A DNA stretch of 64,000 nucleotides from an uncultured Blautia sp. (GTDB lineage Bacteria; Bacillota; Clostridia; Lachnospirales; Lachnospiraceae): positions 1 through 64,000 of the forward strand of contig URVB01000015.1 of NCBI GenBank assembly GCA_900551075.1. The letters run 5' to 3'. Under the pieces are notes generated by a model, which did no database searches, was not told where the DNA came from, and was given only the letters and a program-made list of their open reading frames with translations. The position numbers and the translations under genes were made by a program. Shown here piece after piece: positions 33,739 through 41,592 of this stretch (within the stretch, counting starts at the first letter, position 1; every line of letters starts with the position of its first letter).

Positions 33739-35025
33739 TCAGAAAATTTTCAATATATCATGATACATCACAACCACCATAAGCACCATAAGGAGCATCA
33801 GACCTGCAAAATGGATCATTCCCTCTATCTCACGGTTCACCGGCTTCCTTCGCACAGCTTCCAAAAGCAAAAATACCAGTCTGCCTCCATCCAAAGCCGG
33901 AAACGGCAGCAAATTCATGACGCCCAGGTTTGCGGAAAGAAGTACCACCATATTGAGCATATTCATCCAGATCATCAGCGTGCCTTCATCCTTACTCTGC
34001 TCATACGTATCACCGATCGCATCCACCACGCCGACCGGACCGCTCAGGTCATCCACACCCAGGCCCCCGGTAATCAGCTCCTTTAAACTCATGATCGTCG
34101 TACGTATCATATACTTCACTTCCAGAGCGCCATACTTCAGGATATCCCATCCCTCAGCCTTTACACAGCCTACATTATAGGCAAAACCAAGCTGCGGAGT
34201 GCGATATTCCTTCGGTGTCAGCACTGTATCATACTCCAGGCCGTTTCTCCTGTAAGTAATTTTCACCGGTTCATTGGTAAGCGGATGTTTGTCTATATAT
34301 TCCTGGTAAGCATTTCCGTCTTCTACCTGTACACCGTTAATGGAAGTAATCACATCTCCCGGCTGAACTCCCGCATCTGCCAGAGGCATTCCCGGAATCA
34401 GGGATTCCACTTCCATAGAAGCTGTATCGCTTCTGTTGAATCCCAGCAAATACCGGACACTCACATCAGGAGCATAGGCAATCGTCTCTTCCCGTCCTTC
34501 TCTTTTTACTTTCAGCATCACAGGCTCTTCCGTCAGCTCATTCAGGTACGAATACACATACAGGTCTTTTCCTAAATCAATGTGATATCCCTGGAATTCT
34601 GTGATAATATCCCCCTTTTGGAGTCCGGCCATCTCAGCCGCAGAACCCTGTTCCACTTCCATGACCTCTGCCGGATCATATCCCACAAAGCCGACGATCA
34701 CAACAGCAATGACAAAAGCCAAAATAAAATTAAATACGGGACCTGCCGCCACAACGGAAATTCTGCCCCACACAGGCGCCGCATGAAAGGTACCCGGCAG
34801 CTCATCCTCTCCCGTATCCTCCCCGAGCATTCCGCAGGAACCGCCTATCGGAAACAGCTTCACAGAATACCGTGTCCCATTTCTCTCTGTACTCACCAGC
34901 CGCGGTCCCATACCCAGTGAAAACTCAGTCACAACAATGCCGTTCTTTTTGGCAAACAGGAAATGCCCCAGCTCATGTATCAAAACAACTGCACTGAAAA
35001 TCAATACAGCGATCAAAATTTTCAA
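33739..35025 (-). CDS. rseP: Site-2 zinc metalloprotease RseP/RasP
   Basis: A 428-residue membrane protease. HELGH is at ~17-21 in the first membrane helix, two PDZ-like modules are central (~110-270), and the C-terminal NLLPFPALDGGRLVF carries the third metal ligand and the family LDG motif. It cuts transmembrane segments of anti-sigma factors and signal-peptide remnants. The likely start is TTG 35025, with AGGTGG four bases upstream, one base after the dxr stop codon; translation is therefore coupled. It ends the pyrH-frr-uppS-cdsA-dxr-rseP cluster. Confidence 0.95.
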   Translation of the reverse strand: MKILIAVLIFSAVVLIHELGHFLFAKKNGIVVTEFSLGMGPRLVSTERNGTRYSVKLFPIGGSCGMLGEDTGEDELPGTFHAAPVWGRISVVAAGPVFNFILAFVIAVVIVGFVGYDPAEVMEVEQGSAAEMAGLQKGDIITEFQGYHIDLGKDLYVYSYLNELTEEPVMLKVKREGREETIAYAPDVSVRYLLGFNRSDTASMEVESLIPGMPLADAGVQPGDVITSINGVQVEDGNAYQEYIDKHPLTNEPVKITYRRNGLEYDTVLTPKEYRTPQLGFAYNVGCVKAEGWDILKYGALEVKYMIRTTIMSLKELITGGLGVDDLSGPVGVVDAIGDTYEQSKDEGTLMIWMNMLNMVVLLSANLGVMNLLPFPALDGGRLVFLLLEAVRRKPVNREIEGMIHFAGLMLLMVLMVVVMYHDILKIF

Positions 35026-35026
35026 T

Positions 35027-36169
35027 TTACCACCTGCTTTCAATCCAACGATAAGTCTCTTCCTCTACTGCCAGGATTTCCTCCAGCCCCGGATACTCTG
35101 TCGGTGTATGCCTTTCCATAGACTGCCCGATAATTTCGTAAATATCCAGAAATCTGATTTCCTGATGCAAAAACTTTTTGACTGCCAGCTCATTTGCTGC
35201 ATTGAAGACGGCCGGCATACTTCCGCCCTTTTTGGACGCTTCCATTGCCAGCGGCAGCCCCAGGAAGGTTTCCATATCAGGTTCTTCAAAGGTAATCTGT
35301 CCAAGCCCTGCAAAATCCAAACGCTCTCCCTCCAAATATCTTCTGTGAGGATAATAGAGCGCATACTGAATCGGCAAACGCATATCCGGAGTTCCAAGCT
35401 GAGCCATAATTCCACCATCCCGAAACTCGATCATCGAATGAATGACACTCTGCGGCTGCACCACTACCTGAATATGATCCAAATCCACATCAAAAAGCCA
35501 TTTCGCCTCCATGACCTCTAACCCTTTATTTACTAAGGTAGCAGAGTCCACCGTAATCTTCTGTCCCATAACCCAATTCGGATGATTCAGGGTATCTGCC
35601 AGGGTCACACGCTCCAGCTCCGCCCGCTTCCTGCCCCGGAAGGGTCCGCCGGAGGCTGTGAGCAACAGCTTATGTATTTCTTCTTTATGTTCTCCGTTTA
35701 AAGCCTGGAAAATTGCACTGTGCTCGCTGTCCACCGGAAGTATCCGAACAGCATACTCCTTCGCCATCGGCATGATCAGATGTCCGGCTGTCACCAAAGT
35801 CTCTTTGTTCGCAAGTGCAATATCCTTACCTGCACGGATAGCTTCCATAGTCGGACGGATTCCCAGCATTCCCACAATCGCAGTCACCAGAATCTCCGTA
35901 TCCGGCATTGCCGCCAGCTCCAGAAGTCCTTCCATTCCGGATACGACCTTTGTATCGGTATCCTGAATGCGCGTTCTTAAATCCTCTGCCGCTGCTTCCT
36001 CCCACACGGCTGCAAGCTTCGGAGAAAATTCCCGCACCTGCTCTTCCAGCTTCCGCACATTCCTGCCCGCACTGATCCCCAGTACTTCTATATCCTTATT
36101 TGCCCGCACAACATCCAGGGTTTGTGTACCTATGGAGCCTGTGGAGCCTAAGATTGCAATTTTTTTCAT
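35027..36169 (-). CDS. dxr: 1-deoxy-D-xylulose-5-phosphate reductoisomerase
   Basis: A 380-residue protein. The NADPH-binding GSTGSIGTQTL is at ~7-17, and ALANKETLV, PVDSEHSAIFQ and LTASGGPF carry metal and substrate residues. It makes MEP in the non-mevalonate isoprenoid route that feeds UppS, encoded two genes upstream. ATG 36169 is selected with GAGGG five to six bases before it, which overlaps the end of cdsA. Confidence 0.97.
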   Translation of the reverse strand: MKKIAILGSTGSIGTQTLDVVRANKDIEVLGISAGRNVRKLEEQVREFSPKLAAVWEEAAAEDLRTRIQDTDTKVVSGMEGLLELAAMPDTEILVTAIVGMLGIRPTMEAIRAGKDIALANKETLVTAGHLIMPMAKEYAVRILPVDSEHSAIFQALNGEHKEEIHKLLLTASGGPFRGRKRAELERVTLADTLNHPNWVMGQKITVDSATLVNKGLEVMEAKWLFDVDLDHIQVVVQPQSVIHSMIEFRDGGIMAQLGTPDMRLPIQYALYYPHRRYLEGERLDFAGLGQITFEEPDMETFLGLPLAMEASKKGGSMPAVFNAANELAVKKFLHQEIRFLDIYEIIGQSMERHTPTEYPGLEEILAVEEETYRWIESRW

Positions 36170-36188
36170 ATTTTCCCTCTTTTTAAGC

Positions 36189-36983
36189 TCAGATTCCAAG
36201 AACGGTCTTTGCCAGATAATAGATAACAGGTGCCGTAAATATCACACTGTCAAACCGGTCCAGAATGCCGCCGTGTCCCGGTATCAGAGTTCCGTAATCT
36301 TTAATCCCCTGATTTCTCTTAATTGCAGACGCAGCCAAATCCCCCACCATGGAAATCAATGCCCCCACCGCACAGATCGCCGCATATTCCGCCATTGGTC
36401 CTTTGGTTGCGGCTGCATAAGCAATTCCCAGAAGTGCCGCTCCCACAACACCGCCGGCTGCACCTTCTACCGATTTCTTCGGGCTGAGCACAGGTGCCAT
36501 CTTATGCTTACCGATGAGCATTCCCACACAGTAAGCACAGGTATCACAGCCCCAGGAACACAGGAAGATCAGCCAGACCAGATATTTCCCGCCCTCCAGA
36601 TTTCTGGTGAGCAGGATAAAGGAGAGCATAACGGCCACGTACATCAATCCGAAAAAAGCTGCCATCACCTGTCCTGCATTGTATTTCGGATAAGAAAACA
36701 CATAGACAGACATCAGCATGACCAGGGTCAGCAGAACTGCCAGCATTCCATAACGTTCAAAATCCGCCACAACTGCCGTATAATAAAGGACTGCTCCCAC
36801 ATAACCTGCAATTTCCGGAAGCTCAAAGGAACCTCCCCGGACCTTCATTGCCCTATACATCTCCTGCATTCCGATTACGGAAATGCAGGCCAATGTAAAC
36901 AGCAGTACATATCCCCCGCTGATTATGGTAAACAGTGCAACTGCCACCAACAGGATTCCGCTTAAGAGCCTTGTCTTAAACAT
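36189..36983 (-). CDS. cdsA: Phosphatidate cytidylyltransferase
   Basis: A 264-residue multi-pass membrane protein. The C-terminal CdsA signature is present: SAIKRNQGIKDYGTLIPG, followed by HGGILDRFDS (~215-245), and SPKKSVEGAAGG comes before it. It makes CDP-diacylglycerol for phospholipid synthesis. It starts 2 nt after the uppS stop codon. Confidence 0.96.
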   Translation of the reverse strand: MFKTRLLSGILLVAVALFTIISGGYVLLFTLACISVIGMQEMYRAMKVRGGSFELPEIAGYVGAVLYYTAVVADFERYGMLAVLLTLVMLMSVYVFSYPKYNAGQVMAAFFGLMYVAVMLSFILLTRNLEGGKYLVWLIFLCSWGCDTCAYCVGMLIGKHKMAPVLSPKKSVEGAAGGVVGAALLGIAYAAATKGPMAEYAAICAVGALISMVGDLAASAIKRNQGIKDYGTLIPGHGGILDRFDSVIFTAPVIYYLAKTVLGI

Positions 36984-36985
36984 CC

Positions 36986-37693
36986 CTATTCCTCCTTTAC
37001 TCCCCCGTATCTTCTGTCTCTTTCATTATATTTCTCAATAGCCTTGATCAATTCTGCTTTGTGAAAATCCGGCCATGCCACATCTGTAAAGTAAAATTCC
37101 GTGTACGCCATCTGCCAAAGCAGATAATTGGACAGCCGCAGCTCACCACTGGTACGAATCATAAAATCCGGGTCCGGAATACCCGCTGTATCCAGATAAT
37201 TCTCAAACATTTTTTCATCAATTTCCTCCGGCTTTACCTTTCCATCCACTGCATCCTGAGCCAGCCGGCGAATCCCCCGCAAAATTTCGTCCCGACTGCC
37301 GTAATTCAGGGCAATCTGAAAATGAAGGTCTGTATAATCCTTCGAAAATTCTTCAAGCTCCACGATCTTTCTCTGTATATCTTCATCAAACGCGGTAATA
37401 TCCCCTATAATCTTCACACGCATTTTGTTTCTTTCGGATATTCGGATACACTTCTTCAGATAATTGCGGAACAGTTTCATCAGGCCTTCCACCTCTTCCC
37501 GTGAACGTTTCCAATTCTCCGTAGAAAACGCATATACGGTCAGATATTTTACACCCAGCTCCTTCATGTCATCACAGATCGTTTCCAAATTTGCACAGCC
37601 CTTTACATGCCCGTAGCTTCTCGGCATTCCTTTTGCTTTTGCCCAGCGGCCATTTCCATCCAAAATGATCGCTATATGATTCGGTACTTTCAT
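36986..37693 (-). CDS. uppS: Isoprenyl transferase (undecaprenyl diphosphate synthase)
   Basis: A 235-residue cis-prenyltransferase with IILDGNGRWAKAKGMPR (~9-25; catalytic Asp in DGNGRW), YAFSTENW (~70) and the C-terminal IRTSGELRLSNYLLWQMAY. It builds the C55 lipid carrier needed for peptidoglycan and for the surface polymers encoded at the right end of the window. Confidence 0.97.
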   Translation of the reverse strand: MKVPNHIAIILDGNGRWAKAKGMPRSYGHVKGCANLETICDDMKELGVKYLTVYAFSTENWKRSREEVEGLMKLFRNYLKKCIRISERNKMRVKIIGDITAFDEDIQRKIVELEEFSKDYTDLHFQIALNYGSRDEILRGIRRLAQDAVDGKVKPEEIDEKMFENYLDTAGIPDPDFMIRTSGELRLSNYLLWQMAYTEFYFTDVAWPDFHKAELIKAIEKYNERDRRYGGVKEE

Positions 37694-37725
37694 GGCTTCT
37701 CCTTCTTCTTCGGAATTTTACAAGG

Positions 37726-37753
37726 AAAGAGAGCCTGTTTTGTGGCTCTCTTT
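37726..37753 (-). terminator. Hairpin between frr and uppS
   Basis: Perfect 10-bp stem AAAGAGAGCC / GGCTCTCTTT with an 8-base loop, 15 nt after the frr stop codon. The minus-strand sequence after it is not T-rich, so it is more likely a partial terminator or an RNA-processing/stability element than a full stop. Confidence 0.5.
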
Positions 37754-37767
37754 GTGATCCGTTCCTA

Positions 37768-38319
37768 TTATACGGTCAGGATTTCTTTGGATTTTTTCTC
37801 TACAGCAGCATCAATGTTCTTAATATATTTGTCTGTCAGCTTCTGAACCTTATCTCCCAGATCTTTTACTTCATCCTCTGACACATCCTGCTTCGTCAGC
37901 TTTTTGAAAGCATCGTTTGCATCACGACGGATGTTCCGCACTGCAACCTTCCCTGCCTCGCCTTTTTTCTTTACATCCTTCACCAGGTCTTTGCGGCGCT
38001 CCTCTGTCAGCTCCGGCAGTACCAGACGGATCAGCTTGCCATCATTGCTTGGATTCAAGCCAAGATCGGAGGTCAGAATTGCTTTCTCAATCTTTTTAAT
38101 CAGGCTGGATTCCCACGGCTGAATCTGAATCATACGTGCTTCCGGTACGGTAATATTTGCCACCTGCTGAAGCGGTGTCGGAGTTCCATAATAGTCTACG
38201 GTAATTTTATCTAAAATATGCGGATTCGCACGTCCTGCACGAATCGTAGCCAATTCTGCTTCAAACCCACTCAATGTTTTGTTCATTTTGTCTTCATATT
38301 TCTGAATTCTTTCGTCCAT
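37768..38319 (-). CDS. frr: Ribosome recycling factor
   Basis: A 183-residue protein of standard length. It has the three-helix-bundle sequence, including IRAGRANPHILDKI, PEARMIQIQPW and RNIRRDANDAFKKL. With EF-G it splits post-termination ribosomes. It lies 65 nt downstream of pyrH. Confidence 0.98.
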   Translation of the reverse strand: MDERIQKYEDKMNKTLSGFEAELATIRAGRANPHILDKITVDYYGTPTPLQQVANITVPEARMIQIQPWESSLIKKIEKAILTSDLGLNPSNDGKLIRLVLPELTEERRKDLVKDVKKKGEAGKVAVRNIRRDANDAFKKLTKQDVSEDEVKDLGDKVQKLTDKYIKNIDAAVEKKSKEILTV

Positions 38320-38384
38320 TTGCTAAGTCTCCCTCTCCACTTTTCTTCATTATATCGGTAAGCCCTCCGACACATTGCTGGTAT

Positions 38385-39086
38385 CTACACCGTTACCCTG
38401 GTGCCGGTAAATTTACCGTGAACAGCATTGACAATGCTGTTTTCTTCCTCCAAGCCGAACACAAGCATCGGCATTTTCTGTTCCAGGCACATAATTGACG
38501 CCGTAAGATCCATAGCTGCCAGCTTCTTATCAACAACCTCCTGAATCGTAATCTCATCATATTTCACCGCGTCAGGATTTATCTTGGGATCACTGTCATA
38601 AATGCCGTCTACTGCCTTGGCAAGTAGAATTGCCTCTGCCTCAATTTCCACTGCGCGCAGTACAGTTGCCGTATCTGTGGAAAAATACGGATGTCCGGTT
38701 CCGCCTGCAAAAAAGACAACCTTTCCTGCTGCAAAGGCAGCCTCCGTCTCATCCCTGGAATACAGCCTGGTAAAAGCTCCGCAGACAAATGGTGTGAAGA
38801 CCTCTGTCCGAAGTCCCAGATACCTGCAGATATCCGATACATAAATGCAATTCATGATCGTCGCAAGCATTCCGATCTGATCCGCCTTGTTCCGGTTAAT
38901 CGTTTCACTGGTACGCCCTCTCCAGAAATTCCCGCCGCCAATGACAATTCCGACCTGCATGCCTTCCTCTGCAATCGTCTGAATCTGCTTCGCAACCGCA
39001 ATGACAGTCGCCTCGTCAAAACCCGTCTTTCGCTCTCCTGCAAGGGCCTCTCCGCTTAACTTCAATAATACTCGCTTCATATCCAT
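38385..39086 (-). CDS. pyrH: UMP kinase
   Basis: A 233-residue amino-acid-kinase-family UMP kinase. LLKLSGEALAG is at the N-terminus, GIVIGGGNFWRG at ~47, and TGHPYFSTDTA at ~130. It phosphorylates UMP to UDP. rpsB and tsf, often upstream of pyrH, are absent here; a lipoprotein gene lies 22 nt upstream instead. Confidence 0.98.
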   Translation of the reverse strand: MDMKRVLLKLSGEALAGERKTGFDEATVIAVAKQIQTIAEEGMQVGIVIGGGNFWRGRTSETINRNKADQIGMLATIMNCIYVSDICRYLGLRTEVFTPFVCGAFTRLYSRDETEAAFAAGKVVFFAGGTGHPYFSTDTATVLRAVEIEAEAILLAKAVDGIYDSDPKINPDAVKYDEITIQEVVDKKLAAMDLTASIMCLEQKMPMLVFGLEEENSIVNAVHGKFTGTRVTV

Positions 39087-39108
39087 GCTCTTTACCTCGG
39101 TTTTTTAT

Positions 39109-40053
39109 TTACCATACACCGGCTACAATCTCATTGCCGTTTTCGTCAACAGTTGTAGATACGGTGAACGTATCGTAATAATGATAGCCAGTCTCTCCCG
39201 ACTCCGGCTCATTCTCATAATCGCTGCCGTTCGGCTCTCCGCAGGAGCCTATCAGACTCTCCAGGGGCTGGCCAATATAATTCTCTGCATTCGAAGCTCC
39301 CGGATCAGGCTCCTCCGGCGGTTCCTCTTCTCCTGGGTCCTGAGTTGGTTCAGGTGCTGAGGTAGCCTGCGGAACCTGTGTCGGCTCAGGTTCCTGTGAA
39401 GAGTGTCCATTATCTGTATCCTGCCTGTCCTGCTCCTGCTCATCAGAATCATCCTCACCGGACAGACCAAGACGCTGCTTCACTTCTTTCAGCGTAGATA
39501 CCTCATTTTTGCTGTTTCCGCTTAAATACGTCGCATAGGGAATTGCATCTTCCCCTTCCCCATCCATACAGAGACTGATCTGTGTGATATTATTCAAAGG
39601 AAGCTTTCTGAAAAAGCATTCATTCCTATCCTCATCCTTATACGTAATACGGATGTCATAAAGCGAAGCATTTCCTTTTTCATAGTAATACAGAGCTTTA
39701 TCACCATTATTCAGAGTAAACATACCATTTACCAGATCTTCGCCCCACTCGTCATCATCTTCCGTATTCTCACGGATATAAATTGCTGCGACCTCATAGC
39801 CTGTTTTATTAATCAGAATCAGCTTAGATGCGGTTACGGACTTCACCCCCATGACATTCCTGATATCCTCATCTGTGGATTTCTGCATTTCCAAAGGCTC
39901 CTGTTCTTCCTTCTTTTCCTGCTTTTCCTCTTCTTTTGCAGGGGCTACGGTTACCGGAAGCTGGTCCTTGGCCTCCTCTTTTTCCTTGCCGCATCCTGCC
40001 CAGGCCAGGCTGAATGCAAGGACTCCGGCAAGTGCCAAATATCTTTTCTTCAT
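39109..40053 (-). CDS. Predicted lipoprotein, function unknown
   Basis: A 314-residue protein with a lipoprotein signal peptide (MKKRYLALAGVLAFSLAWAG then Cys21). A Lys/Glu-rich linker (~23-55), a globular domain (~60-190), and a long Pro/Glu/Gln/Thr-rich, probably disordered segment (~205-255; EPTQVPQATSAPEPTQDP) follow. A small C-terminal module (~258-314) resembles a repeated NYIGQPLESLIGSCGEP fold. I recognise no enzyme. It should sit on the outer face of the membrane. It has its own promoter (40104-40131) and may lead into pyrH 22 nt later. Confidence 0.75.
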   Translation of the reverse strand: MKKRYLALAGVLAFSLAWAGCGKEKEEAKDQLPVTVAPAKEEEKQEKKEEQEPLEMQKSTDEDIRNVMGVKSVTASKLILINKTGYEVAAIYIRENTEDDDEWGEDLVNGMFTLNNGDKALYYYEKGNASLYDIRITYKDEDRNECFFRKLPLNNITQISLCMDGEGEDAIPYATYLSGNSKNEVSTLKEVKQRLGLSGEDDSDEQEQDRQDTDNGHSSQEPEPTQVPQATSAPEPTQDPGEEEPPEEPDPGASNAENYIGQPLESLIGSCGEPNGSDYENEPESGETGYHYYDTFTVSTTVDENGNEIVAGVW

Positions 40054-40103
40054 TTATATTTCCTCCCAAAACTGGAATTTGCTTACTGCTTCTTATATCC
40101 CTC

Positions 40104-40131
40104 ATTATACAGAGTATCCGATTCTTGTCAA
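40104..40131 (-). promoter_or_regulatory. Promoter upstream of the lipoprotein gene and the pyrH cluster
   Basis: Minus strand TTGACA (40126-40131), 16 bases, TATAAT (40104-40109): both hexamers are perfect consensus. Predicted start is near 40,097, about 44 nt before the lipoprotein ATG. The remainder of the gap to 40,376 holds only the hairpin at 40271-40309. Confidence 0.85.
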
Positions 40132-40270
40132 CCGACAGGCTGAGGATTTCATACAATTTTTAGACTTTGCCGGCTTTGTGCATGAGCTTTCCGGATATTT
40201 TTATCCTGTCAGTTCTTTTATATTATACTTCTTTTTCTGCCAAAAATAAAGGTTTCTTTTCCGCAAAACA

Positions 40271-40309
40271 GGGCTGCGGCAAGCGTCTGCAACTCAGAAC
40301 CGCCAGCCC
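40271..40309 (-). terminator. Possible terminator after the cytidylate-kinase-like gene
   Basis: Minus strand GGGCTGGCGG pairs with CCGCAGCCC (one bulge) around a ~20-base loop, followed by TGTTTTGCGG. The T-run is poor and the loop large, and it is 68 nt past the stop codon. Confidence 0.4.
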
Positions 40310-40376
40310 AGCCCTTTTCTCCGGTCCATATCAAATTCAGTACATGCCTTCCCGCCGCTTAACTTATTTTCGGCAC

Positions 40377-40976
40377 TCAGCCCTTCTCTGCAAGGCGTGC
40401 AATGATATCCACACATCCATCATAACCCAGGGTTGAGGTATTCAGACAAAGATCATAATTCTCTTTATTCCCCCATTCCTGTCCTGTATGGAAATAATAA
40501 TAGTCTCTTCTCTGCTTATCCTTCTGGGAAATGCGGGAAGGCGCATCCTTCTGGGAAACCTTATCCACCTTCATCACCCGGTTGATGCGCTCCTCCATAT
40601 CAGAGGCATAGATAAAGGCCCGAAGCAGGTCCCTTTCGTCTTTCAGAATCTGATCTGCACATCTTCCCACAATAATGCAGGGACCTTCCTGCACAAGCCG
40701 CTTCATCGCATCCGACTGTGCCTGATATAATTTATAAGGGAGCATGATGCGGTCCTGATTCGTATAGCCCTCTGCCAGCATGGCAATGCCGAAAAGAAAG
40801 CTGCTGTTCTTCCGTTCATCGTATTCCTTCAGCAGCCCTGGACTGATCCCGTATTTCTCGCCTGCAATTAACAGAAGGTTACTGTCGTAATATGGAATTC
40901 CAAGCTTCTTTGACAGCTTTTCAGCCACCAAACGACCGCCGCTGCCGTACTGTCTGCTGATTGTGATAGTCTTCAT
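40377..40976 (-). CDS. Cytidylate kinase-like family protein
   Basis: A 199-residue P-loop protein beginning MKTITISRQYGSGGRLVAEKL, with the nucleotide loop GSGGR at ~10-14. This is the cytidylate-kinase-like (AAA_26-type) family common in Clostridia; it is distinct from Cmk and its substrate is not known. CIIVGRCADQIL (~92) is characteristic. ATG 40976 is chosen, with AGGAG eight bases upstream. It has its own promoter at 41038-41066 and stands apart from its neighbours. Confidence 0.85.
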   Translation of the reverse strand: MKTITISRQYGSGGRLVAEKLSKKLGIPYYDSNLLLIAGEKYGISPGLLKEYDERKNSSFLFGIAMLAEGYTNQDRIMLPYKLYQAQSDAMKRLVQEGPCIIVGRCADQILKDERDLLRAFIYASDMEERINRVMKVDKVSQKDAPSRISQKDKQRRDYYYFHTGQEWGNKENYDLCLNTSTLGYDGCVDIIARLAEKG

Positions 40977-41037
40977 ATCCATCGCTCCTTTCTTTTCTTC
41001 CTGTGAAACCGCAGGAAATTTCTTTCTTTATATATGA

Positions 41038-41066
41038 ATTATACAAATTTTCAGATGCTTTTGCAA
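41038..41066 (-). promoter_or_regulatory. Promoter of the cytidylate-kinase-like gene
   Basis: Minus strand TTGCAA (41061-41066), 17 bases, TATAAT (41038-41043), about 60 nt before the start codon. A 6-bp hairpin, TTCCTG/CAGGAA (41000-41017), lies in the leader. Confidence 0.75.
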
Positions 41067-41093
41067 TAGGAGCGGTAAATTTTAACAATACTT

Positions 41094-41582
41094 TCAGAAT
41101 CCTGTCCTTGACCTGTTTTTTCTCATAGACTTTCTGAGAAGTCCGGCCTCACATCTGGCACGTTCCGATTCACTTGTAACCTCCAGCTCCGGGACAGGCA
41201 TCGGATTTTCCTCATCGTCCATGGCAACCATGACCAGAAAAGCCCGGTTCACGGAATAACGCATTCCATCCGAGCGCTCTACATAGGTATCGATTTCCAC
41301 CTCCATGGAAGAATTCCCTACACAAGTGACGTAGCCAATCAAAACAAGCAGCTCTCCCTCATAAGTAGGTTCCTTAAACTGCAGGTTATCCACCGCTGCG
41401 GTAGTCACTTTATCCGTTCCTGCATGACGCATGGCCACTACTCCCGCCACCTCATCGATCCACTGCATCAACATGCCGCCGAATAAACGGCCGCCGGCAT
41501 TTAAATGCTGACGCATGATCAAATGGACCTGTTCCGTTCTGGAATCCTCCACCCGTTTCACGGGACGTTTTGCTTTTTCCAT
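41094..41582 (-). CDS. Acyl-CoA thioesterase, hotdog fold
   Basis: A 162-residue single hotdog domain of the YciA/BACH type. The motif LNAGGRLFGGMLMQWIDEVA (~22-41) holds the catalytic Asp, with TAAVDNLQFKEPTYEGE after it. It hydrolyses acyl-CoA to free CoA; chain-length preference is unknown. It is 10 nt after sbcC, probably in the same transcript. ATG 41582 gives the conserved length; the longer frame from 41618 overlaps sbcC. Confidence 0.92.
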   Translation of the reverse strand: MEKAKRPVKRVEDSRTEQVHLIMRQHLNAGGRLFGGMLMQWIDEVAGVVAMRHAGTDKVTTAAVDNLQFKEPTYEGELLVLIGYVTCVGNSSMEVEIDTYVERSDGMRYSVNRAFLVMVAMDDEENPMPVPELEVTSESERARCEAGLLRKSMRKNRSRTGF

Positions 41583-41592
41583 TTCCTGTCCC